9,199 nt of DNA from an uncultured Mycoplasmatota bacterium (GCA_900554615.1 USIB01000051.1:1-9199); one strand, 5' to 3'; numbered from the stretch's first letter, positions 1 to 6,261 are shown. A program made the numbers and translations. Notes: generated by a model from the sequence alone, not told the origin.

Positions 1-75
1 ACATTTACTTTTATCAAATGTAATTGAAGGATTATCTAAAGAAATATTTACTCTTTTATCACTAACATCTTTCAT
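1..75 (-). CDS. Partial: N-terminus of a probable 4Fe-4S (hydrogenase/ferredoxin-like) protein
   Basis: An open frame starts with ATG at 75-73 and is still open at the window edge, giving 25 residues that begin MKDVSDKRVNISLDNPSITF and continue DKSKC. It has an AAGGAT ribosome site (85-90) 9 nt before the ATG and an extended -10 promoter further upstream (108-116). The stretch DNPSITFDKSKC resembles the lead-in to the first cysteine of bacterial 4Fe-4S ferredoxin domains, such as the N-terminal part of [FeFe]-hydrogenases. In those proteins a similar NPSI..D..KC precedes a CxxCxxC cluster. Only the first such cysteine is inside the window, so the cluster itself is not seen. That this is a gene start is fairly secure; the product is a pattern-based guess and another iron-sulfur oxidoreductase is equally possible. 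Confidence 0.5.
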   Translation of the reverse strand, partial: MKDVSDKRVNISLDNPSITFDKSKC

Positions 76-107
76 ACTACCAACATCCTTAAAATCTTAT
101 ATACATC

Positions 108-116
108 ATTATACCA
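108..116 (-). promoter_or_regulatory. Extended -10 promoter for the partial gene at 1-75
   Basis: On the minus strand the sequence reads TGGTATAAT, a perfect -10 hexamer with the TGn extension. Seventeen nucleotides upstream lies only TTTTAA (131-136), a poor -35, as is common with extended -10 promoters. It lies between the twin-hairpin element and the gene, so the hairpins would not be part of this transcript. Confidence 0.55.
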
Positions 117-165
117 TTAAAATAATAATTTTAAAACATAAAAGTTCTTTTTTCTTTTTCTATGG

Positions 166-241
166 CACTGTAAGCCAAAAATTGTCTTACTAGTGGTATT
201 CAAAGCCAATAGAATTGTCTTCGAATACAGTACCAGTGTAC
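166..241. repeat. Twin-hairpin element, copy A
   Basis: Three back-to-back inverted repeats, read on the plus strand: a 30-nt hairpin (166-195), a 33-nt hairpin (196-228) with no spacer, and a 4-bp mini-hairpin GTAC-CAGT-GTAC (230-241). Both large hairpins carry GCCA on the 5' arm (174-177, 205-208) and TGTC on the 3' arm (183-186, 216-219). This leaves the same single C-U mismatch (A-G on the minus strand) near each apex. The first hairpin also has a one-base bulge near its base. No T-tract follows on either strand, so these are not terminators. Copy B at 6345-6420 has the same architecture with compensatory base changes. The function is unknown: it could be a structured RNA or an extragenic palindromic repeat. 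Confidence 0.8.
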
Positions 242-265
242 CTAATTATATAAGTCATAACTATA

Positions 266-301
266 TATTAAAAATCTATCAACAATACCTGTTGATAGAT
301 T
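266..301 (-). terminator. Rho-independent terminator of the acyltransferase gene
   Basis: A perfect 12-bp stem (273-284 with 290-301) with a 5-nt loop starts 3 nt after the TAA stop of the 305-2533 gene and runs into a short T-tract on the minus strand. Its core, CTATCAACA/TGTTGATAG, is identical to the stem of the terminator at 2615-2637. Confidence 0.8.
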
Positions 302-304
302 AAA

Positions 305-2533
305 TTAATTATTAACAATATCATTAAGAATAGTAGATAAAGCCTTATTACCATTATTATTTAAATGAACCTTATCGGGCATTAAATAATCATTATTATT
401 TATTTTTTTATAAAAGTCAATAACTTTAACATTATCATTTGTAAAATTACTTGAATTAATCTTACTATTCAAAGATACAATATAAATATTATAGTTATTA
501 CATAATTTAATTAATTCTTTATATTCTTTAATACCTAGTTTAGAACTATTATCAAAAACAAAAACTAATTTATGGTTAATACTATCATTATCAATATCTA
601 TCTTAATAGAGGTAATTAAATCATTAAAAGAAATATCTTTAAAGGTAATAAAATTACTATCACTAAAGTCATCTTTAATATCTTCAAAAGAATTAATTAA
701 AAGGTCATTACCATAAAAAGTAACTTTCTTATTTATATCATCATTATGTTTATTAATAATATTTTCTTTTTCCTTTTTATATTTTTCAAGATATAAATTA
801 TAAATACTATCATAAATAGACTTAGTATATACTTCTCTTCCAATACTAGTAAGATGAATACCATCATAAGCAAAATATTCACTATGACCTTTAGATATTG
901 AATACCAATCAATAATATGTAAGTTAGAATATTCTTTTGATAAATTAACTAATCTTTCATTAACATCAGTATAATTAACAGTATTAATCCAAAATACATC
1001 TCTATCTTCACAAGTATTTAAAATATCTACCTTACATTGGTAGGAGCAGTCCCCATTAGTTCCTAAATTAAGAACAATTGGATTACCAAGCATATCATTA
1101 TTCTTTAAATAAATTAAGATATCATTAAGTTCCCAGGCAGTTCTTGATACTTTACCATCAAAATAACCTTTTGGAAAAGTATAATATAAATTAGGTACTG
1201 CGCCAAGAAGAACGGAGTCCCCAATACCAACAATAGGCAAATTGGTAACAATATCACTTAAATTATTCTCATTATTATTAAGTTCTTCCAGTACCTTGTT
1301 CCAGTCGCTATCCTCTTTTTCTTTATTAAGTAAATAAGTTTCTTTATTATTAGAAATAAGCTTTTCATTATTATTCATTTGTTCTCTTAAAACATTCATT
1401 TCATCAGTATAGTCTTTACTTATATAATAAATATAAACTCCATATACTGAAATCACAAGAACAATAAAACTAGTTATATATCTAATAATCTTATATTTTT
1501 CTTTTTTATAAAAAATACAAAAGTGTAATAAATAAGATAAGATTCCAATTAATAGAAACATAATACTATATTTTAAATAAATATTTAATTCTAAACTTTG
1601 AAATAAATAAATAATAGGATATTGAACTAAATATATCTCATAACTAACACTAGATAAAGATTTAATAACTTTATCAAAAATTGATATTCTTTTATCTTTA
1701 ATAGAGGAACCATATTGAATAACTCTAGCACTAATTAAAGTAACTAAAATCATACTAAATAAAAATAAATTACTATTATAATCAATAAAGATAAATAATC
1801 CTAATAATATTAATATATAACCAAAGAAAATGATTTTATTACTAATATTATTCTTAAATCTCTTAAATATCATATCTCCGTAATAGTAGTAAATGAAACC
1901 AATTAAAACACCAAATAATAAAGAAAATATTCTTGTTAGAGTACTATAATAAGTAAACATTAAACTATTATTAATTCCACTAACCCAAAAATAAATAGTA
2001 CTAGCAAGCGTAAAAATAGAAATAATAATCGTTGGAATAATCTTATTAAACCTATCGCCTATCTTTTTAAGAAACATAAATATAAAAGGAAAAATCAAAT
2101 CGAACTGAAGTAAAATAGCAATATACCATAAATGAGTAAAAGGAGAATTAAGAGTTCCTGCAAAATAATCGTTACTTGAAGATAATTGCCAATAATTATT
2201 ATATCCTAGTGCAATAGAAGTACTTTCAGGTTTTAAATTAAGCCAAGTTTTATCAAGAATAAAAGTTGCAGCAATAGAAATAAAAACAACTATCATTAAT
2301 GGTAAATAAAGTCTAAATAATTTACTAAAATAATATTCCTTCAAAGACACTTTCTTCTTATTAAATAATGAACTAGTAGACAAAAAACCACTAAGAACAA
2401 AAAAAGTACATACCGCTAAATAGCCACCCCTTAATATACCAAAGTGATATAAAAGTATTGCAAGACAAGCAAATAATCTAATAAAATCTATATATTTAAA
2501 ATAACAACTTTGATTCTTCTTTTTACTACTCAT
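305..2533 (-). CDS. OatA-like membrane acyltransferase with two C-terminal SGNH-like domains
   Basis: Likely O-acetylates a cell-envelope polymer, by analogy with OatA-type proteins in which a membrane acyltransferase-3 domain passes acetyl across the membrane to an outer SGNH esterase/transferase domain. Residues 12-370 are rich in membrane helices. They include the acyltransferase-3 hallmarks LLYHFG (His30), FFVLSGFL (44-51) and Arg74 in KLFRLYLP. A charged linker (about 375-425) leads to an SGNH domain with block I GIGDS (Ser440), block III LGTNG (Asn493) and block V DGIH (Asp557, His560). A further 140 residues look like a second SGNH unit. FYGND (606-610) stands where GDS would be, and DKVHLNNNGNKAL (720-732) matches block V with Asp720 and His723, but no serine nucleophile is evident. 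At 742 aa it is longer than a typical OatA (about 600 aa), the excess being this extra domain. The ATG start has AGAGG 7 nt upstream and a good extended -10. Substrate (peptidoglycan or other glycan) cannot be read from sequence. Confidence 0.85.
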   Translation of the reverse strand: MSSKKKNQSCYFKYIDFIRLFACLAILLYHFGILRGGYLAVCTFFVLSGFLSTSSLFNKKKVSLKEYYFSKLFRLYLPLMIVVFISIAATFILDKTWLNLKPESTSIALGYNNYWQLSSSNDYFAGTLNSPFTHLWYIAILLQFDLIFPFIFMFLKKIGDRFNKIIPTIIISIFTLASTIYFWVSGINNSLMFTYYSTLTRIFSLLFGVLIGFIYYYYGDMIFKRFKNNISNKIIFFGYILILLGLFIFIDYNSNLFLFSMILVTLISARVIQYGSSIKDKRISIFDKVIKSLSSVSYEIYLVQYPIIYLFQSLELNIYLKYSIMFLLIGILSYLLHFCIFYKKEKYKIIRYITSFIVLVISVYGVYIYYISKDYTDEMNVLREQMNNNEKLISNNKETYLLNKEKEDSDWNKVLEELNNNENNLSDIVTNLPIVGIGDSVLLGAVPNLYYTFPKGYFDGKVSRTAWELNDILIYLKNNDMLGNPIVLNLGTNGDCSYQCKVDILNTCEDRDVFWINTVNYTDVNERLVNLSKEYSNLHIIDWYSISKGHSEYFAYDGIHLTSIGREVYTKSIYDSIYNLYLEKYKKEKENIINKHNDDINKKVTFYGNDLLINSFEDIKDDFSDSNFITFKDISFNDLITSIKIDIDNDSINHKLVFVFDNSSKLGIKEYKELIKLCNNYNIYIVSLNSKINSSNFTNDNVKVIDFYKKINNNDYLMPDKVHLNNNGNKALSTILNDIVNN

Positions 2534-2540
2534 TTAAATA

Positions 2541-2545
2541 CCTCT
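2541..2545 (-). promoter_or_regulatory. Ribosome binding site of the acyltransferase
   Basis: AGAGG on the minus strand, 7 nt before the ATG at 2533, supports this start over the next in-frame methionine far downstream. Confidence 0.6.
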
Positions 2546-2554
2546 TCTATCATA

Positions 2555-2563
2555 ATTATAGCA
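2555..2563 (-). promoter_or_regulatory. Extended -10 promoter of the acyltransferase gene
   Basis: TGCTATAAT on the minus strand is a perfect -10 hexamer with the TGn extension, 21 nt from the ATG. No good -35 is visible (TTTATC at the 17-nt position). It lies beyond the terminator at 2615-2637, so the acyltransferase is probably transcribed on its own. Confidence 0.55.
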
Positions 2564-2603
2564 TTAAAAAGAATAAAGATAAATAGATAAAGAGACATTT
2601 ACA

Positions 2604-2637
2604 TAAAAGAAAAACTATCAACAAAAACTGTTGATAG
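2604..2637 (-). terminator. Rho-independent terminator of the CYTH gene
   Basis: A 9-bp perfect stem (2615-2623 with 2629-2637), loop of 5, followed on the minus strand by TTTTTCTTTT. It starts 6 nt after the stop of the 2644-3297 gene. The stem is the same as that of the terminator at 273-301 although the loops differ. Confidence 0.85.
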
Positions 2638-2643
2638 ACAAAG

Positions 2644-3297
2644 TTAGAAATTACTTTTTATCTTTATTTTAAAATTATTACTAGTAGAGTTAATACCTCT
2701 TACATATTTACTATCATTAATTAAAAGTAAACCACTATTATCACTAAGAAAATCATTAATAACATTTAACAAAGAATAATCACCTTTAATCATTTCAATT
2801 TCAATCATTTTCTCATTAAAAATACCATAACTAACATAATTAGAATAAGTACAGTTATCAAAAGAAAGACAAATCATATTATTATCTCTTATAAGAGTAA
2901 CATCACATCTATAATTAAAAGAACATAAGATAGGACTTCTATTAACATTAGATAAATAATAATTACAATCTTTCATAGAAGAAATAAAACTATCAAAGTC
3001 AGCATTATTAAGATTTCTTTCAATTTCTTGTCTTGAAGTAAAAGCATAATTGTCATAGATAGGTATTTTATAAGTACCTTTATATTTAGTAAGATTACCT
3101 TTTAATATCTTTCTAATTCTAAAAGAGCCACCATTTTTATATAGATAAAAATCATCAGTATCAAAGTAATAATCACAATTTATTTTCTTTTCCTGAGAAA
3201 CAATTCTAAATCCATTATCCGAAAAAGATTTAATAATCATATCACTAGAAGGACCATTATTCAAAATCAAATACTTAAGTTCATATTCATTATTCAT
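2644..3297 (-). CDS. CYTH-domain triphosphate tunnel metalloenzyme-like protein
   Basis: Residues 4-8 read EYELK, the ExExK signature of the CYTH/triphosphate tunnel superfamily, whose beta-barrel binds triphosphate and divalent metal. Other family-like elements follow in order: YFDTDDFYLYKNGGSFRIR (44-62), where the two arginines Arg60 and Arg62 would line the tunnel; RQEIER (89-94); IEIEM (165-169) with Glu166 and Glu168; and SKYVRGI (196-202) near the C-terminus. At 217 aa it is about the usual size for a single CYTH protein, with no CHAD domain. Members include inorganic triphosphatases, thiamine triphosphatases and class IV adenylyl cyclases; the sequence alone does not choose among them. 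It follows the small membrane protein gene by 9 nt and its AGGAG site (6 nt before ATG) abuts that gene's TAG stop, so they are co-transcribed. A strong terminator follows. Confidence 0.8.
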   Translation of the reverse strand: MNNEYELKYLILNNGPSSDMIIKSFSDNGFRIVSQEKKINCDYYFDTDDFYLYKNGGSFRIRKILKGNLTKYKGTYKIPIYDNYAFTSRQEIERNLNNADFDSFISSMKDCNYYLSNVNRSPILCSFNYRCDVTLIRDNNMICLSFDNCTYSNYVSYGIFNEKMIEIEMIKGDYSLLNVINDFLSDNSGLLLINDSKYVRGINSTSNNFKIKIKSNF

Positions 3298-3306
3298 AGT
3301 CTTCTC

Positions 3307-3564
3307 CTAGATAGTAGTTCCATATTCATTAACATAAGAACTACCATATAAAATAAACATAATAGTAATAAAAATAATAACAATAATTAAAAAACAAAAG
3401 TAAGACCTAGCAAAGTTCCTAAGGTTAATATTTCTAGTACCACCTAAAGAATAAACAATTAAGAAAATAAAACCAATAATAGGAATAGAAAATAATAATT
3501 CATATCCAAAGTATCCCCACATAGATATAGGTTTATATTCATAAGGTATTTTTTTATTATCCAC
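3307..3564 (-). CDS. Small two-helix membrane protein, GTG start
   Basis: An 85-residue protein with two likely membrane helices (about 20-40 and 53-73) separated by a basic loop GGTRNINLRNFARSYF (41-56). The pattern YEYKPISMWGYFGYELLF...R.NLRNFARSYF is familiar to me from small uncharacterised proteins of gut Firmicutes, some with a zinc-ribbon in front; no zinc-ribbon is present here. Function unknown. The start is GTG (3564-3562), supported by AGGAGG 7 nt upstream; no ATG is available nearby. It has its own promoter, whose -35 overlaps the stop codon of the 3612-4277 gene. It forms an operon with the CYTH gene 9 nt downstream, which suggests a linked role at the membrane, but this is inference. 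Confidence 0.75.
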   Translation of the reverse strand: MDNKKIPYEYKPISMWGYFGYELLFSIPIIGFIFLIVYSLGGTRNINLRNFARSYFCFLIIVIIFITIMFILYGSSYVNEYGTTI

Positions 3565-3586
3565 AATATCTCCTCCTCACATAAAA

Positions 3587-3615
3587 ATAATATCATACAA
3601 AACTAAAATTATCAA
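3587..3615 (-). promoter_or_regulatory. Promoter of the membrane protein-CYTH operon
   Basis: Minus strand: -35 TTGATA (3610-3615), a 17-nt spacer and -10 TATTAT (3587-3592), each one base from consensus. The -35 overlaps the TGA stop of the upstream gene. No terminator separates the two transcripts, so readthrough from the upstream pair is also possible. Confidence 0.65.
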
Positions 3616-4277
3616 TAAGAATTAGAGGTTCTTTTTAACTTTCTACAAATAAAATTATCATTAATTTTTGGTAAGTCATAATCAAAGAAAGACAAAATAT
3701 CCTTACACATATTAATATCAATAGAATTAATATATTCTAGAGAAATAAGACTTATAACCCTATCATAATAAGAAGAAATACTAACTCTATCACTATTAAA
3801 ACTTTTCTTTTCATAAAGAGATTTAATCTCATTTAAAATGCCAATCTTCTCATCAATATTTACATTACTAGATAATTCCACTTGTTTATTATAGATATCA
3901 TTATCATAACCATTAAACTCTAGTTTAATACTTTCATCAGATAATAATTCTTTAATTCCAGATATTCTCCCATCAATGATATTTTGAATAATATAGAATA
4001 ATTTAGGCTTTTTATATTCAGTATAACAAACTTCATATATATCAGTATCACCATAAAAATCTTCACTTACTCCTACTTTATTAGCACTATGAATAATCAT
4101 AAAAGGACCATTAATGACTCTTCTATAATTTTCTCTCATTTGTATTTTGTGAAATACTTTCTCACCACATTTCCAAACAACCTCTTCTTGTAATTTTTTT
4201 AGAGTATCAATATCATAATTAATAAAATACTTCTCTAATATACTACTATTAACATCATTTAGTTTATAATAAATCAT
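3612..4277 (-). CDS. Hypothetical protein, translationally coupled to 4274-4849
   Basis: I do not recognise this 221-residue family. It has no signal peptide or membrane helix and looks soluble, mixed alpha/beta. The N-terminal half (1-100) contains tryptophan- and aromatic-rich segments (VVWKCGEKVFHKIQ at 33-46, GPFMIIHSANKVGVSEDFYG at 57-76). The C-terminal half looks mainly helical and ends in a basic tail (CRKLKRTSNSY). Cysteines (37, 84, 191, 211) are scattered and form no CxxC motif. Its ATG overlaps the TGA of the upstream gene by 4 nt (ATGA), the classic arrangement for coupled translation, so the two products probably work together. It ends in TGA, which helps to fix the standard code. 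Nothing allows a functional call. Confidence 0.7.
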   Translation of the reverse strand: MIYYKLNDVNSSILEKYFINYDIDTLKKLQEEVVWKCGEKVFHKIQMRENYRRVINGPFMIIHSANKVGVSEDFYGDTDIYEVCYTEYKKPKLFYIIQNIIDGRISGIKELLSDESIKLEFNGYDNDIYNKQVELSSNVNIDEKIGILNEIKSLYEKKSFNSDRVSISSYYDRVISLISLEYINSIDINMCKDILSFFDYDLPKINDNFICRKLKRTSNSY

Positions 4278-4849
4278 AACTTTCCTCTCTCATTAAAAGT
4301 TTTAACAATCTTTTTATTCGCCGATTCTACTTTCATAGAAGTTAAATATTTAAAATATGTTTCCCTAAGTTTATCAACATAAATATCATAACTATAAGAC
4401 TTTAAAACAAAGTGATTTTTTTCAAACTCCTTATATTCATCAGAAAAAAGCTTAACTCTTTCACCACATTCTAAACATGCATAAATATTATATTCAAATT
4501 CTTTAGCCCTCTCACTACTAACTCTAATAGGATAACTTCTCTCATAAACATCAACCTCATAATAACTACCTTCATAAATCCAAATATCATGGCTACATTC
4601 ATTTATATTTCTGTTTCTATTTCTTATGTAGTCATGAAAAGCAATATTAATTAGAATCCTATTACTTTTATCATTTAAATATCCAATATTCTTTTTACTA
4701 CTAATAGTTTCTTCTAATGCCAAATATCTTTTAACATTAGGGTCTTTAGAGAGTAAAGTAAGTTCTTTTTTTAATTTTAAATATTCTTCTTTCTTCTTCT
4801 TTAATTCTTTAATTTTTTCTAATGCATCTAATCTTTCATTTTCTTTCAT
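4274..4849 (-). CDS. Hypothetical protein: N-terminal coiled coil plus putative zinc-binding C/H cluster
   Basis: A 191-residue unknown. Residues 1-50 are strongly charged and helical (ALEKIKELKKKKEEYLKLKK), a probable coiled coil. The middle carries CSHDIWIYEGSYY (85-97) and YACLECGERV (123-132). Together Cys85, His87, Cys125 and Cys128 could form one zinc site in the manner of small treble-clef or zinc-ribbon domains; this is inference from spacing. No enzyme motif is visible. The start is an ATG with AGGAGG 5 nt upstream. A 19-bp palindrome (4864-4882), related to the one in the promoter of the NrtR-like gene, lies immediately before the ribosome site and suggests control by that regulator. 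The gene overlaps the next by 4 nt. Confidence 0.72.
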   Translation of the reverse strand: MKENERLDALEKIKELKKKKEEYLKLKKELTLLSKDPNVKRYLALEETISSKKNIGYLNDKSNRILINIAFHDYIRNRNRNINECSHDIWIYEGSYYEVDVYERSYPIRVSSERAKEFEYNIYACLECGERVKLFSDEYKEFEKNHFVLKSYSYDIYVDKLRETYFKYLTSMKVESANKKIVKTFNERGKL

Positions 4850-4863
4850 ATTCTCCTCCTTAT

Positions 4864-4882
4864 AAGTGTATTAATTACACAT
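4864..4882. promoter_or_regulatory. Putative operator box 2 (NrtR-like palindrome)
   Basis: Plus strand AAGTGTAT-TAA-TTACACAT, arms of 8 with a 3-nt centre and two mismatched positions; the inner GTGTA/TACAC arms are perfect. The left arm matches the complement of the right arm of box 1 (5605-5623), and flanking TTATAA is shared on the minus strand. It overlaps a TGTAAT that could serve as a -10 and abuts the AGGAGG of the 4274-4849 gene. Binding by the 4906-5580 protein is inferred. Confidence 0.5.
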
Positions 4883-4892
4883 ATTAATTCTA

Positions 4893-4916
4893 TATAAAAA
4901 TGTATTTATAATACAT
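4893..4916 (-). terminator. Weak terminator of the NrtR-like gene
   Basis: A 6-bp stem ATGTAT/ATACAT (4900-4905 with 4911-4916) with a 5-nt loop, followed by TTTT on the minus strand. It overlaps the last codons and TAA of the gene. The stem is short and all but two pairs are A-T; it could instead be a further regulatory palindrome. Confidence 0.35.
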
Positions 4917-5580
4917 TCTTATCAATATTTTTATTACTAAACTTATATACTTTAGCAGGTTTTTTACCTTCAAAGACAATATATTTATTAGTGTCTTCAA
5001 TTATACCTAGACTAAGAAGTTTCTTTCTAAAGTTTCTCCTATCAAAAGTTTTACCTAAGATAGCCTCATAAGTCTTTTGAACTTCAGGAATGGTAAATCC
5101 TTTAGGAAATAAGTTTTTAAGAATATCCGAACTAACAATAAGTTTTTTTAATGTTTCAGTAGCGGACTTTAGTATTTCATTATGGTCGTAAGCAAGTTCT
5201 CTAACTCTATCAATAGGTACCCAATCAGCATTATCTGTCTTCAAAGTCTTTTTTAGAACATGTACTTTTGAAGAATCAATAATACCAACATAACTAATAG
5301 CAATCATTCTCATACTAGGAGCTCTATCAATTTTATCAAAAATACTAGATTGATATACTTTAACATCAGTAAGACCAGTTTTTTCAAATATTTCTCTTTT
5401 AACACATTCATCTAGTGTCTCATTATTATATAAGGCACCACCAACTAATCCCCACATTCCCTTAAAAGGCTCATTAGTTCTTCTAATTAATAGTACTTTA
5501 ATAGTACCTTTTTCTACAGTAAAGATACTTACAATAGTATGAATACCTTGATTTTTATATAAAGAGTATCCTACTCTCAT
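4906..5580 (-). CDS. NrtR-type transcriptional regulator: Nudix-like domain plus winged helix
   Basis: Residues 10-145 form a Nudix fold: IKVLLIRRTNEPFKGMWGLV (27-46), then a Nudix box from Gly48. The box keeps Gly48, Glu54, Arg62, Glu63, Glu66 and Gly69, but has Lys67 where the motif REuxEExGu requires the second glutamate. Loss of a metal-binding residue fits a sensor domain rather than a hydrolase. Residues 155-215 match the winged-helix part of NrtR proteins (FTIPEVQKTYEAI, then FDRRNFRKKLLSLG). NrtR regulators repress NAD-related or sugar genes and release DNA on binding ADP-ribose or similar ligands. No NAD biosynthesis gene is visible here, so the ligand is open. The ATG has GAGGTGAT just upstream, and the promoter carries a palindrome between -35 and -10, implying autoregulation. 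It follows an intact Nudix hydrolase gene by 90 nt. Confidence 0.83.
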   Translation of the reverse strand: MRVGYSLYKNQGIHTIVSIFTVEKGTIKVLLIRRTNEPFKGMWGLVGGALYNNETLDECVKREIFEKTGLTDVKVYQSSIFDKIDRAPSMRMIAISYVGIIDSSKVHVLKKTLKTDNADWVPIDRVRELAYDHNEILKSATETLKKLIVSSDILKNLFPKGFTIPEVQKTYEAILGKTFDRRNFRKKLLSLGIIEDTNKYIVFEGKKPAKVYKFSNKNIDKNVL

Positions 5581-5599
5581 ATAATCACCTCACAATTAT

Positions 5600-5628
5600 A
5601 TTATAAGCGTATTTTATACACTTGTCAA
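5600..5628 (-). promoter_or_regulatory. Consensus promoter of the NrtR-like gene
   Basis: Minus strand TTGACA (5623-5628), 17-nt spacer, TATAAT (5600-5605): both hexamers are perfect sigma-A consensus. Such a strong promoter usually needs a repressor, and the spacer is filled by the palindrome at 5605-5623. Confidence 0.85.
5605..5623. promoter_or_regulatory. Putative autoregulatory operator box 1
   Basis: Plus strand AAGCGTAT-TTT-ATACACTT: 8-bp arms around a 3-nt centre with one mismatched pair. It exactly spans the region between -35 and -10 of the NrtR-like gene, where a bound repressor would block RNA polymerase. The protein-site pairing is inferred from position and family behaviour. 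Confidence 0.6.
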
Positions 5629-5631
5629 TAG

Positions 5632-5685
5632 AAAAATAAAAAAAGAAAACAAATTTTAAATATTTTCTATTTATCTATGTTTTCT
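5632..5685 (-). terminator. Probable terminator of the Nudix hydrolase gene
   Basis: On the minus strand an 8-bp stem AGAAAACA/TGTTTTCT (5678-5685 with 5644-5651) encloses an inner AAATA/TATTT stem and is followed directly by TTTTTTATTTTT. The 5' arm lies in the last codons of the gene. The loop is large and all stems are A/T-rich, so strength is uncertain. Confidence 0.5.
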
Positions 5686-6261
5686 ACCTTTACTAATATA
5701 ATTTAAGTACGATTTAATTAAATCGGCGTCCATAAGGTTTTCTGGTACTTCTTCAGGATAAAAAAATTGTAATCTTTTTGTTTCAGAGTCACCTTTTAAA
5801 TTATTTGCGTCAACTAAAGAAATATCGGCAAGATATAGAGAAGTATTATTATAAACAATATCACCATTAGGATAACTATTTTTTCTAGATTCACCAGAAA
5901 GAGTATCTATTAGTATTAACTCATTTGGATCTAATTTAATACCAGTTTCTTCAAAAGCCTCTCTTATTGCAGTTACTCTTAAGTCTTCACCAAGGTCTTG
6001 ACAACCACCAGGAAGTCCCCACATATTTCTATCTGTTCTTTCTTGTAATAAAATTTGATCGTTTTCGTTTCTTATTATAATAGCGGCTCCAGTTTGAATA
6101 AATGGAATATGATTAATTCTTTCATCTAAAGCCATTCTAAATAATACAGGATAACCTCCATATTTAGCACTCAATTCTAATAACTCTTTTTCATCTAAAC
6201 TTTTAACTAAATTAACAAACTCTTCATGAGAATAATCTCTCATTCTTTTATATTCATTCAT
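5671..6261 (-). CDS. Nudix hydrolase with intact Nudix box
   Basis: Hydrolyses a nucleoside diphosphate linked to another moiety; the exact substrate (ADP-ribose, oxidised NTP, NDP-sugar) is not fixed by the sequence. Numbered from the ATG, a 55-residue helical lead-in precedes the Nudix fold: AAIIIRNENDQILLQERTD (59-77), MWGLPGG (80-86), then a complete Nudix box with Gly86, Glu92, Arg100, Glu101, Glu104, Glu105 and Gly107. All metal ligands are present, unlike the neighbouring regulator. I place the start at the ATG at 6261-6259, because GGAGG (6270-6274) is 8 nt upstream. The TTG two codons earlier (6267-6265) is open but only 2 nt from that site. The product is 196 aa. It has its own promoter, and the NrtR-like gene follows after a terminator. 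Confidence 0.85.
   Translation of the reverse strand: MNEYKRMRDYSHEEFVNLVKSLDEKELLELSAKYGGYPVLFRMALDERINHIPFIQTGAAIIIRNENDQILLQERTDRNMWGLPGGCQDLGEDLRVTAIREAFEETGIKLDPNELILIDTLSGESRKNSYPNGDIVYNNTSLYLADISLVDANNLKGDSETKRLQFFYPEEVPENLMDADLIKSYLNYISKGRKHR

Noticed and set aside
166..228. Twin hairpins as a bidirectional or tandem rho-independent terminator
   Set aside because: Neither strand has a T-tract after the stems, and the acyltransferase already has a strong terminator at 273-301.
166..241. Twin hairpins as a riboswitch or leader of the downstream gene
   Set aside because: In both copies a credible promoter (108-116 and 6287-6315) lies between the hairpins and the gene, so the main transcript would not include them.
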